30,181 bases of DNA from IMG/VR virus record IMGVR_UViG_3300043409_002084, positions 1-30,181 of that record, one strand, 5' to 3'. Below, piece after piece: positions 19,901-26,765 of this stretch (position 1 is its first letter; each line of letters starts with the position of its first letter). This DNA is from a virus. The notes below the pieces were generated by a model, which made no database searches, had not been told where the DNA came from, and saw only the letters and a list, made by a program, of their open reading frames with translations. A program made the translations under genes and the position numbers.

Positions 19901-22784
19901 TGGGGTCGATGGCGCCGCGTTGGCTGGCCTGCTTGCGGCGGGCCTGTTCGAGCATGTCGGACAAATCGGCGGAGACGGAGTTGCGGGCGTAGCCGCCGGT
20001 GCGGGTTTCGGTGATACCGTAGCCTTTGAGTTCTTCGATCTTGGCCTTGCGGCTCATCGTGTAAATCTCGGGCAAGACCGGCGCTTTGGGTGGGGCAATG
20101 GTGAGTTGTGATTCACGATAAAGCACCTCGCGGCCGAGCGGTGTGTTTACAAAATAACTACGTTCGCCGTTCTGCGTCGGGCCGTTGGAAGTCACGACGC
20201 CTTCGCGAGCGAAATCGCCTTCCCCTTTTGCAAGAACCTCGGCCCCTTTGGTGTATTTCGGCGCCGCGGCCGATAGTTCGTTGGCGTATTCCATGCCGTA
20301 GGAGCCAATTTGAAACTTATCATAGCCCTGCATTTTCCGATTCACGAGCGCCGGCCCTTTTGCGGTCAGCACCACACGATAGCCGGCATCAATCGCCTTA
20401 TCTACTAGGTCGCGCACCGTGCCGCGAACTTCTTGGCCGTGGTAGGGGTCTTTGTAAGTGATGGTGTGTTTGTCGAGGGCGGCGGCTTTGCGGCCGGCCT
20501 CGGACAATTCGGTGGGCGCGATGGGGTTTGCCGGTTTGGCTGGTGCTTGCTGCGCCACCTCCTGCGCACTCGCGCCGGAGAACATGTCGGCATCTTCGGC
20601 GTACAGCTGGCCTTGGTTGACGTTGGAGCTGTCGCCGGTGAGCGGGCGCTCGTTGGCGGCGAGCATGTCGGCGCGGCGCTTGGCGACGAGTTGCGCCTCG
20701 CGCGCGGCCTGGGCTTCGGCCGCCTGTTGGCCCACGCTGGCGGATTCGAGCGTGAGAGCCGGCGCCGCGGCTTGGCGCTCGATGCCGGCTACGAGGTCGG
20801 CTTGCGTGCCGGGTGCGGCCGGCGGCGCCGCGGGCACGTCGGGTTCCGGCACGTAGTTATCGCCAAAGGGATCGTCGCTCTGCGGGCCGGTGTTCGCCGG
20901 GGGTGTTTCGCGCGGGAGCTTCTTCATGCTGCGCGCGTCGGGGTAAATCTCCACGCCAGGCGGGATGATCTGCGTGCCGAAACGCGGGCCGTCTTGGAGT
21001 GTCACGTTGCCGTCATCGTCCACACCGGTCACAATCAACGGCTCACCCTTCACGGCCAATTTGTCGCCGGGAATGAGGTTGTCGCTCATGTCCTTCGTGC
21101 CGGCCTTCGGCTCTTTGCCGCCGCGGCCTTTGCCGGTGAGGATGGCGGTCTGAAACTTGGCCGTGTTTTCTTCGAGGGTGTTGGCGATCTTGAGGCGCGC
21201 GCGCTCGGCGAGGGCATTGCTCACCGCTTGCTTGAACCCATCGGGGTCGCCGGCCAGGTAGGCAAATTCCGTGTCGCTGAAGTTGCCGAGGAATTGGTCG
21301 AGCCCTAGGCCGCGTTTCTTCGCGTTGATTAAAATGCGCGCTTGGCCGCCGAACACTTCGCCAAACCTATTCCACTCGCCACCCGTCGCGCCCTTGGGGG
21401 GCGGCGGCACGCCGCCGAGCGATTGGATGATGTCGATAATGTCGGTGCCACCGTCGGGCCGGGCGCCGAAAGCAAACTTCGAGCCCTTGGAAACCGTGAA
21501 CACGTCGAACCCGCCGACCGGGTTTTCGCGGATCGTCACGCTCTTGAACCGGTCGGCATTGCGCGAGGCCCACGTCTGCGCCGTGGCGGCATCGGGCAAG
21601 GTGATTGCCGGCTTGCTTGTCGGGGCGGCCGGGGCTACCTCTGGCGCACCGCCGACTGCGGGCTTGGTTATTGTGTCTCCGACGTTCGGCGCCTGGTTCA
21701 CGCCGGAAGTCTGGGCCGGGGCCGCCAAGGGCGCCGGCTCGGGCAGGCGGGCCGGAGGAGAGCCCGCCGCGATAGGCGACACTTGGGTGGCCGACATCTT
21801 ATCAGGTGGCACCGGTGGCGCGGATTCAATCGCGGCGGGAGGGAGCGCCCCCACCGGCGCGTTGTCCACGGGAGCCGGAAGCGGCTCGGGCGGGGCGACC
21901 TGGGCGGGAGCAGAGGGGGTTTCGGGCGCGCTGGGCCGGGCTTGCCGTGCGAGGGCGGCGTCGAGGTCGGCTTGCGCGGCCGGCACGGGCACGGGGCTCC
22001 ACCCTTCGGGTAGGGCGAGTTGCCCCGGCGGGCCGTCGAGCTGGCCCACGCGGGCGCCGGCGGGCAATTCGGGCGCAGGCGGGCGCGGCGTCACGTTGCG
22101 CGCTCGCGCGATGCGGCGCTCGACCTCGCTCGGCGCCAGCCCTTCGGCCTGGGCGATGCCGGCGATGACTTCCTCCGGCGTGGCCGCGTCGAAGGCGGCC
22201 GGCGGCGTGCGCCGAAACAGACCGGCGAGGCCCTTGAACCCTTCGATGCCGCCTTGCACGAGGGCGCCGCCGGCCGCACCCAGCGCGCCGGCCGTGGCGA
22301 CTTGCGCGCCATCGAACGCTTGGCCCTCGGGGCGGTCGATCACCTGCTGCACCACGTTGCCCGCGGCACCGGCTCCACCCATGACGGCCGTGCTGCGCGC
22401 GATGCGCCCGGCCACGGTGGCGCCTTTGGCGACCTGGCCGCCGGGGATGGCGGAAATGCCCGCCGCTCCGAGGAGTTGACCGAGCTGAAACCCGTCTTGC
22501 TCGCCGCGCGCCATGCGCCGGCCTTGCGCGATGGTGTTGCCGATGCCGCCGCCGATGAAGCCGCCCAGCGGCACGGTCACAGGCGCAAAGGGCCCGCCAG
22601 CCAGGCCGAGCATCTGGCCCGCGGTGGCGCCGCCGGCTTCGGCCGCCACATCGCCCGCAAGGGCGGCCACGCGCTCCCCTGTCCATGGTTTGCTCTCCGG
22701 TTCAGCGAGGGCCCAGCCTTCGGGCAACCCGGCGGGCCGTTCGTCGAGGAGACTCCAGCCTTGCGGCAGGGTGGCGGTGCTCAC
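16998..22784 (-). CDS. Very large internal virion / polyvalent-type protein
   Basis: The 1,928-residue product is the largest in the window. It starts with repeats of LPQGWSLLDE and LPEGWALAE, with a third ALPEGWSPVP near residue 260. Residues about 40-150 are Gly/Ala-rich and hydrophobic (GQMLGLAGGPFAPVTVPLGG). Residues about 240-400 are a Pro/Ala linker. The C-terminal third (KFSKTVLNPESWVPNGIGAV, SSENVMRYMWFQAEKAAYRK, GILGTFVNFPYEQFRHAFNI) resembles the large polyvalent-protein-associated domains of phage ejection proteins (recalled, not searched). Such proteins are packaged in the virion and enter the cell with DNA. No protease, lysozyme or polymerase active site is evident by eye. It is coupled by ATGA to the gene upstream. 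Confidence 0.7.
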   Translation of the reverse strand: MSTATLPQGWSLLDERPAGLPEGWALAEPESKPWTGERVAALAGDVAAEAGGATAGQMLGLAGGPFAPVTVPLGGFIGGGIGNTIAQGRRMARGEQDGFQLGQLLGAAGISAIPGGQVAKGATVAGRIARSTAVMGGAGAAGNVVQQVIDRPEGQAFDGAQVATAGALGAAGGALVQGGIEGFKGLAGLFRRTPPAAFDAATPEEVIAGIAQAEGLAPSEVERRIARARNVTPRPPAPELPAGARVGQLDGPPGQLALPEGWSPVPVPAAQADLDAALARQARPSAPETPSAPAQVAPPEPLPAPVDNAPVGALPPAAIESAPPVPPDKMSATQVSPIAAGSPPARLPEPAPLAAPAQTSGVNQAPNVGDTITKPAVGGAPEVAPAAPTSKPAITLPDAATAQTWASRNADRFKSVTIRENPVGGFDVFTVSKGSKFAFGARPDGGTDIIDIIQSLGGVPPPPKGATGGEWNRFGEVFGGQARILINAKKRGLGLDQFLGNFSDTEFAYLAGDPDGFKQAVSNALAERARLKIANTLEENTAKFQTAILTGKGRGGKEPKAGTKDMSDNLIPGDKLAVKGEPLIVTGVDDDGNVTLQDGPRFGTQIIPPGVEIYPDARSMKKLPRETPPANTGPQSDDPFGDNYVPEPDVPAAPPAAPGTQADLVAGIERQAAAPALTLESASVGQQAAEAQAAREAQLVAKRRADMLAANERPLTGDSSNVNQGQLYAEDADMFSGASAQEVAQQAPAKPANPIAPTELSEAGRKAAALDKHTITYKDPYHGQEVRGTVRDLVDKAIDAGYRVVLTAKGPALVNRKMQGYDKFQIGSYGMEYANELSAAAPKYTKGAEVLAKGEGDFAREGVVTSNGPTQNGERSYFVNTPLGREVLYRESQLTIAPPKAPVLPEIYTMSRKAKIEELKGYGITETRTGGYARNSVSADLSDMLEQARRKQASQRGAIDPKVMRAVGFAAARGVAGAAVGTLLADTPEERAGYALAGGLLGVSASPALAKMLGRATFSTTSVGRRAFPEATIPFDLREQLILKPGAVAATGHRGNNAQRALEIALRKEANPTAAANEVWQFLTAKIPAVRPSLAAAATEARAALDELSDKLIISGLATGTLADTINANKGSYLRRAFRIFQSPGWRPEQKVIDDWQAAYLAANPTQTPQDAQDLALELLDRRNAEEFVMTGSLLRQNRDSFRPRKALDAPTLALLGEITEPVELLGQTVPRMARLIETHETQKNLARIGQQMGHFSPQSEPSLGHIVQLAKDADAPAVGPLAGLWTTPELREALEAATAGQSEQSLVWRTLAGATTLAKFSKTVLNPESWVPNGIGAVVDGLKNGNVRIMANGPAWKDAVLVGLEELGTGWNPQTPAGRATTAAIYAKMQRLGLAGQGSSADFQRGLEMAWGETTQRGAKRTMLTLGRSYASSENVMRYMWFQAEKAAYRKAFPAMAEAELEAYAARVVRSTTTNYAMIPETLRKASTAGILGTFVNFPYEQFRHAFNIARIAKDDMTKGAATNNQALVAVGARRLAAFLAAAAGTGAVAAWSMRKEGISPEQDAAYRRRFAPWDRNQSLIYQGREGDNIAYMNQSYVNPQAVLLAGGSAAARGESLEQAATNFLKAGQETFGGGSVLLNPGLETLLNRTERGRQISSPEDSAAKQANDRISYLADRAYSPGFLNSLSRIAKGYKGETGPDGQVYTLGDAMQRLFGRRINRVNLPYRFEREAFDMSRRLAEVHSSYAGVRRREEANAPEKVDAAYQIGEQRRQVVFKDLTQYIADARVLGYDEEKTVGWLRKGGVPAEIALGALEGRYTPGERLHAKTGAELLAEIRAKPAAEQLGAFVAEVTKNPAFIATVKGAMLDDARGVTQRDKLVAALDPDKRAAYIRLRMGEQSETQRLEYLHELARKRLLTPEVVRQMVK

Positions 22785-23782
22785 TGTTTGATGGGCTGGC
22801 CGTTTTTGACGAGGTAGATGGCGCCGTCCGGTCCCCGGACGCGCTTGCCCTCATAGGCGGAGAAATCAGGTTTGGCCGCAGGAGCTTGGCCTGGTGCGGC
22901 CGGCGGCGCAGGGGTGGGCGGCTTGTTGCCGACGCCGAAGTTGAAGGTGCCGTCTTTGAAGCCGTCTATCAGTTTATCCAAGGAGCTCGTGTTTTGCGTC
23001 GTGCGCTTCTTGAGGGCGTCGGTCATCGCGGTGACGGTCGCCTTATCGCCGGAGGCTTCGGCCTGCTTGAGCGCGCTCACCATTGCCGTTACTTGATCGG
23101 CCTCGGTCCGGCTGCCAGCGGCCGGGCGCGGCGTGCGCGAGAAATTGACGCCATCCCACACGCCGGTTTCCCCGTTGCCGAGATCCACGCGCTCGGGGCG
23201 CCGTTCGGGCTTGGGCTGGCTGCGCTGTTTGGCCTGCGCCATGTTTTCGACGGTCTGGCTGTAGTTTTGCAGCGTGGCGGCGTCGGCGCCCTGGGCGCCC
23301 ATGTAGCGCATCGCCGACTCGGCATCCATCGCGTTCGGGCCGGGCAAATTGGCGAAATCGGCCCCGCCTTGGATGGCTTGCGCGGTGCCCGTGGTCGGGT
23401 TGAACGCACCGCGCAGCGCGGCTTGGTTGCGCGCCTGCTGCTCGGCGGCCACGGCGTATTGGTCGAGCTGCGACTGAGAAATCCGCTGCTTCAACCCTTC
23501 GTTTTCCAGCGCGAGCGCGCGCATCGGCTCGTCGCGCTTCTGCTGCGCCATCTGGATGATCTGCCCGTATTGCTCGGGCTTGGCGTCCTTCACGTCGAAG
23601 TCTTCGCCGAAGAGGCCCTTGCCGGCGGCGTTGACCGCTTCCTTGGCTTTGCGGTCTTCTTCCTTCTTTTTGCGCTCGGCGATGCTGCGCTGGATACCTT
23701 CGGCGAGACTGCCGATGCCTTGGTTGATTCCCTGGGCGAGGATCTGGCCGGAGTTATCGTTGACGGTCGGGGCGTAGGGCAT
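22781..23782 (-). CDS. Coiled-coil virion/ejection protein
   Basis: The product has 333 residues starting MPYAPTVNDNSGQILAQGIN. Residues 15-60 are helical and highly charged (SIAERKKKEEDRKAKEAVNA), followed by Gln/Ala-rich helices (DQYAVAAEQQARNQAALRG) to about residue 195, a short globular segment (VDLGNGETGVWDGVNFSRTP), another helix, and a Pro/Ala-rich linker to a small C-terminal domain (GKRVRGPDGAIYLVKNGQPI). Position and composition fit an internal virion protein partner of the 1,928-residue protein, with which it overlaps by ATGA. Its leader is CTCCGCCGCC before the ATG, preceded by a CT-rich tract in the message. Confidence 0.65.
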   Translation of the reverse strand: MPYAPTVNDNSGQILAQGINQGIGSLAEGIQRSIAERKKKEEDRKAKEAVNAAGKGLFGEDFDVKDAKPEQYGQIIQMAQQKRDEPMRALALENEGLKQRISQSQLDQYAVAAEQQARNQAALRGAFNPTTGTAQAIQGGADFANLPGPNAMDAESAMRYMGAQGADAATLQNYSQTVENMAQAKQRSQPKPERRPERVDLGNGETGVWDGVNFSRTPRPAAGSRTEADQVTAMVSALKQAEASGDKATVTAMTDALKKRTTQNTSSLDKLIDGFKDGTFNFGVGNKPPTPAPPAAPGQAPAAKPDFSAYEGKRVRGPDGAIYLVKNGQPIKQ

Positions 23783-23908
23783 GGCGGCGGAGGGTCAGAG
23801 GGAGAGGGGGAGACGGAGAGGCGGAGAGAGGGGGAGAGGGGGAGAGGGGGAGAGGGGGAGAGGGGGAGCGTGAGAGGGGAGATGGGGTGGCGTTTGGCGC
23901 GGTCAAGG
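23783..23908 (+). repeat. GA-rich spacer with tandem GGGGGAGA units
   Basis: This 126-base spacer between two minus-strand genes is nearly all purine on the plus strand from 23,791 to 23,884, including about five tandem 8-base GGGGGAGA units near 23,829-23,869. The leftward transcript would carry a C/U-rich tract just before the next start. No gene is visible here. Confidence 0.8.
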
Positions 23909-25558
23909 TCAGCCGTAGGAGCTGCCGCCACCGTAGGCACCGCCGGGGTTGGAGGAGCCGGAGGAGCCGCCGAACGCGCGGCCCACGGCGCCGCCAATCA
24001 TGCCGCCAATCGGACCGCCGAGCACCGCGCCGCCGATGGAGCCCACCGCACCGAGGATCGAGCCCATGCCAGCCGCGCGGTTATTCTGCGCGCTGTTGTA
24101 GCGCGAGGCGGCGGCGTTGTAGTTGGTGTTATTGAGGTCGCTCATGTAGTTGAGCGTTTGGCCGGTGTAGTCGGGTGTGCCTTGGGCGAGCTGCGCGGCG
24201 TAGGTGCCGGGGTTGATCGCTTGCGTGCCGTATTGGCCGGCCACGGCCTGCGAGCGGTTAAACTGGTCGTTGCCCTGCTGGAGCTGGCCTTGGTAGTTAA
24301 AGCGCGCGTTGGCATCGCCCCGAGCGGCGGCGTCTTGGTTCATGGCATTGATGCCGCTGGCGTTGAACTGCTGATTCTGCATCTGGCCTTGATAATTGAA
24401 CCGCGCGTTGGCATCGGCGCGGCTGGCGGCGTCTTGGTTCATGGCGTTCATGCCGGTCGCGTTAAACTGCGAGTTTTGCTGGTTTTGGCCGGCGTTAAAC
24501 TGCGCGAGGTTTGCGCCGATTTGGTTGGCTTGGCCGGTGTTGAATTGCGAAATCCCGGTGCGCTGGCCGGCATTAAACTGGCTCATCTGATTCTGCTGGC
24601 CGGCGTTGAATTGGCTGAGACCTTGGTTTTGCGCCTGCACGCCTTGGGCGTAGCCACGGTTTTGATTGAGTTGCTGTTGGCCGGAGGCATCGACGCCTTG
24701 GGCAAACTGCGCGTTTTGCATTAGGCGGGCGCGTTGGGCTTGATCGGTGCCGAGGATTTCAGCGCTGATGCCAGCATTGCTGCGGCCCATGCCGCGGTCG
24801 CTGTAAGCGGAGCGCGCCGCCTGCTGCGCATCCATCGTCTCGCCTTGGGTGAGGCGGCCGCCGGTGGCGAGGAGCGCGCCGGCTTGGTTTTGGAGCTGGC
24901 CTTGCAGGCCGGACACTTGGCCGAGATTGCGCGCGGCGTCCATTTGCAGCGCGCCGCCAAGGGGGCCGCCTTGAGCCGCAGTAAAGCGCGCATCGGTGGC
25001 GCGGGCTTGGCCGGGGGTGAATTGCGCGTTGGAGGCTTGCGCACCGGTGTAGGTAGCGGAATTGGTCTGCACGCCAGGGAGACCTTGGGAGCCGGTGAAT
25101 TGCGCCGTGTTGGTCTGCACGCCGGGGATCGTCTGGCCGTTGAGGCGGTCGCGGTCGGCGGCGAGTTGGGCGTTGGCGGCGTTTTGCTGCGGGTTGGCTT
25201 GATCGTAGGCGGTGCGCAGATTGGCCCCGAGGGAGCCGGTGTAATACTGGTTGAGCGAGGCATCGCCCGAGGAGAGGCCGGCATTGGCAGCGGCAAAGTC
25301 TGAGAACTGCCAGCCTCCGAGCTCACCGGCGCCCTGTTGGCGTTGAAATTCCGCGAGCACGCCGGGGTTGGCGCGGTCGTAGGCCACCTGGTCGAAGTTG
25401 CCCCGGAGGGCACTGTTCATGTTGGCGAGGTTGGCGCCCGTGTATTGCGGCGAGTATTGGGTGTAGGCATTGGCCCCGGCCCCGGCGATGGTGCCGAGCG
25501 CGGCACCGGTGCCGGCGAGCTCGGTGGTGGCATTGCGATCAGCGGGAAACGTAGGCAT
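23909..25558 (-). CDS. Asn/Gln-rich repeat protein with C-terminal glycine zipper
   Basis: This 549-residue protein has many Gln, Asn, Ala and Gly. Residues about 315-430 contain repeats of SQFNAGQ type (FNAGQQNQM, FNAGQRTGI, FNTGQANQI, FNAGQNQQN) and two near-identical copies of a unit of about 31 residues containing NAMNQDAA and DANARFNYQGQ. The last 50 residues carry a glycine zipper (GAVLGGPIGGMIGGAVGRAF) able to insert into membrane. This combination fits a DNA-ejection or needle-type protein that extends and then crosses the host membrane. It could also be a tail protein. Both neighbours are separated from it by GA-rich spacers. The ATG at 25,558 is preceded by CCCTCCTCCC. Confidence 0.65.
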   Translation of the reverse strand: MPTFPADRNATTELAGTGAALGTIAGAGANAYTQYSPQYTGANLANMNSALRGNFDQVAYDRANPGVLAEFQRQQGAGELGGWQFSDFAAANAGLSSGDASLNQYYTGSLGANLRTAYDQANPQQNAANAQLAADRDRLNGQTIPGVQTNTAQFTGSQGLPGVQTNSATYTGAQASNAQFTPGQARATDARFTAAQGGPLGGALQMDAARNLGQVSGLQGQLQNQAGALLATGGRLTQGETMDAQQAARSAYSDRGMGRSNAGISAEILGTDQAQRARLMQNAQFAQGVDASGQQQLNQNRGYAQGVQAQNQGLSQFNAGQQNQMSQFNAGQRTGISQFNTGQANQIGANLAQFNAGQNQQNSQFNATGMNAMNQDAASRADANARFNYQGQMQNQQFNASGINAMNQDAAARGDANARFNYQGQLQQGNDQFNRSQAVAGQYGTQAINPGTYAAQLAQGTPDYTGQTLNYMSDLNNTNYNAAASRYNSAQNNRAAGMGSILGAVGSIGGAVLGGPIGGMIGGAVGRAFGGSSGSSNPGGAYGGGSSYG

Positions 25559-25642
25559 GGGAGGAGGGAGTCGGGAGAGGGAGAGACGGGAGACGGGAGA
25601 CGGAAGAGGGGGAGACGGGGAGAGGGGGAGAGGGAGTGGGCG
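25559..25642 (+). repeat. GA-rich low-complexity spacer
   Basis: An 84-base spacer made mostly of GGGAGA, GGGAGACG and GGGGGAGA units on the plus strand, related to the spacers at 23,783 and 29,229. No gene or hairpin terminator is seen. Confidence 0.8.
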
Positions 25643-26704
25643 TTAGCTCCGGTCTTCTGCGGTGAGCACGCAGGTGAGGTTGATTTGGTTGGCGGCAGTC
25701 CAGTTAGAGGCTCCGTTGGCGCAGGCGAAGATGACTTCGGCGGCGTAGCCGGAGATCACGGGCGTGCCGTTGGAGCCGCCGCCCACCGCTGTGAAATAAT
25801 CGTCCGTATTATTGGCGGTGCTGCTATTATTACCATCGAAGACGGGCTTGGCGCGCATCGTCGTCGGGTAGGTAAATATGCCTTTGTTTTCGAGGTTATC
25901 TGGGGTGCTGGCAAAGCCGACTACTTGGCCGCTGGCGCCGCCGAGCTTGAGGCAATAGCGCTGGCACAAGATGAGCTCGAAGGTGATGAGGCGGGGCTCT
26001 TGCGCCGTCACCACACTGCCGGGCTCGCATTGGAGCTGCGTAATTTTGACGGATTTGCCGGTGCTGGAAAGCGAACCATCGGGGATGCGCAGCACGAGCT
26101 CGATGCCGTTCGTCGCATTGGTGTAGCTGGAGCCGGTAAAGGTCGTGCTCACTTGCGTCCACGCACCGGAGGGGCAGGCTTGAAGCGTGGCGTCGAGGCG
26201 GTTAGTATTGGTGGTGTAATCATCGGCCGCGCTGGGCGTATTGAGCCGCAGCGTGGGGGTGAAGGCGGTGCCGGTATCGTTGTAGATGTAGGCGGAAAAC
26301 GTGCGCTCGCGCTGCCAGTTGGTGATGGCATCGCTGGACTCGATGCGCTGGCCGAAATCTACCGTAGTCACGGAGGCCGCGCCGGTGAGCAGGGCCGAGT
26401 AGGTGGCGATGGCGCCGCTGGGCACCGTGGCGCTCTGCGCGTAGGTAATGGCCGCGCCCACGGGGCGGGCAAACCAGCGATCCGCCCGCCAGGTCTTCGT
26501 GGCGGCGGGGCAGCTCTTGGCCGTCGTGCCGCGCTGCCAGAGCTGGAGATTGCCGTTGATAAAGCCGTTCTTAAACGCGGTGAGGATGTTGAAGAGATCC
26601 GTCGTCAAGCTCACGACGGGCTGGCCGAGCAAGTTGAGCTTGGCGTAGGTGAGCGGCTCGTTGGCTGCAAAAGTGTATCCGGGAGTGACGACGAGGTAGG
26701 CCAT
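25643..26704 (-). CDS. Tail receptor-binding-type protein
   Basis: The product has 353 residues. The N-terminus (MAYLVVTPGYTFAANEPLTY, AKLNLLGQPVV) looks like a short virion-attachment segment. Residues about 48-210 read like the jelly-roll module found in many phage tail tips: NGNLQLWQRGTT, TWRADRWFARP, FGQRIESSDAITNWQRERTF, SAYIYNDTG, WTQVSTTFTG. The C-terminal part (about 255-353) holds Thr/Ser/Asn-rich strands (TTMRAKPVFDGNNSS, DDYFTAVGGGSNGTPV) suggestive of a trimeric tip. Binding to host surface sugars is likely by analogy. It is flanked by GA-rich spacers and starts after CTTCCTCCC. Confidence 0.7.
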   Translation of the reverse strand: MAYLVVTPGYTFAANEPLTYAKLNLLGQPVVSLTTDLFNILTAFKNGFINGNLQLWQRGTTAKSCPAATKTWRADRWFARPVGAAITYAQSATVPSGAIATYSALLTGAASVTTVDFGQRIESSDAITNWQRERTFSAYIYNDTGTAFTPTLRLNTPSAADDYTTNTNRLDATLQACPSGAWTQVSTTFTGSSYTNATNGIELVLRIPDGSLSSTGKSVKITQLQCEPGSVVTAQEPRLITFELILCQRYCLKLGGASGQVVGFASTPDNLENKGIFTYPTTMRAKPVFDGNNSSTANNTDDYFTAVGGGSNGTPVISGYAAEVIFACANGASNWTAANQINLTCVLTAEDRS

Positions 26705-26765
26705 GGGAGGAAGAGGGGGCGGAAGAGGGAGAGAGGGGGAGACTTGGAGAGGGGGAGACGGGGGG
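26705..26765 (+). repeat. GA-rich low-complexity spacer
   Basis: A 61-base, almost pure purine plus-strand spacer (GGGGGAGA, GGAGAGGGGG) between the two tail genes, belonging to the same repeat family as the spacers at 23,783, 25,559 and 29,229. Confidence 0.8.

Noticed and set aside
17817-20111. 764-codon plus-strand frame inside the 1,928-codon gene
   Set aside because: Low-complexity translation rich in Gly, Arg and His, no supported start, fully covered by a continuous minus-strand gene. Similar frames at 6,427-7,806, 22,685-24,724 and 27,147-29,000 were rejected for the same reason.
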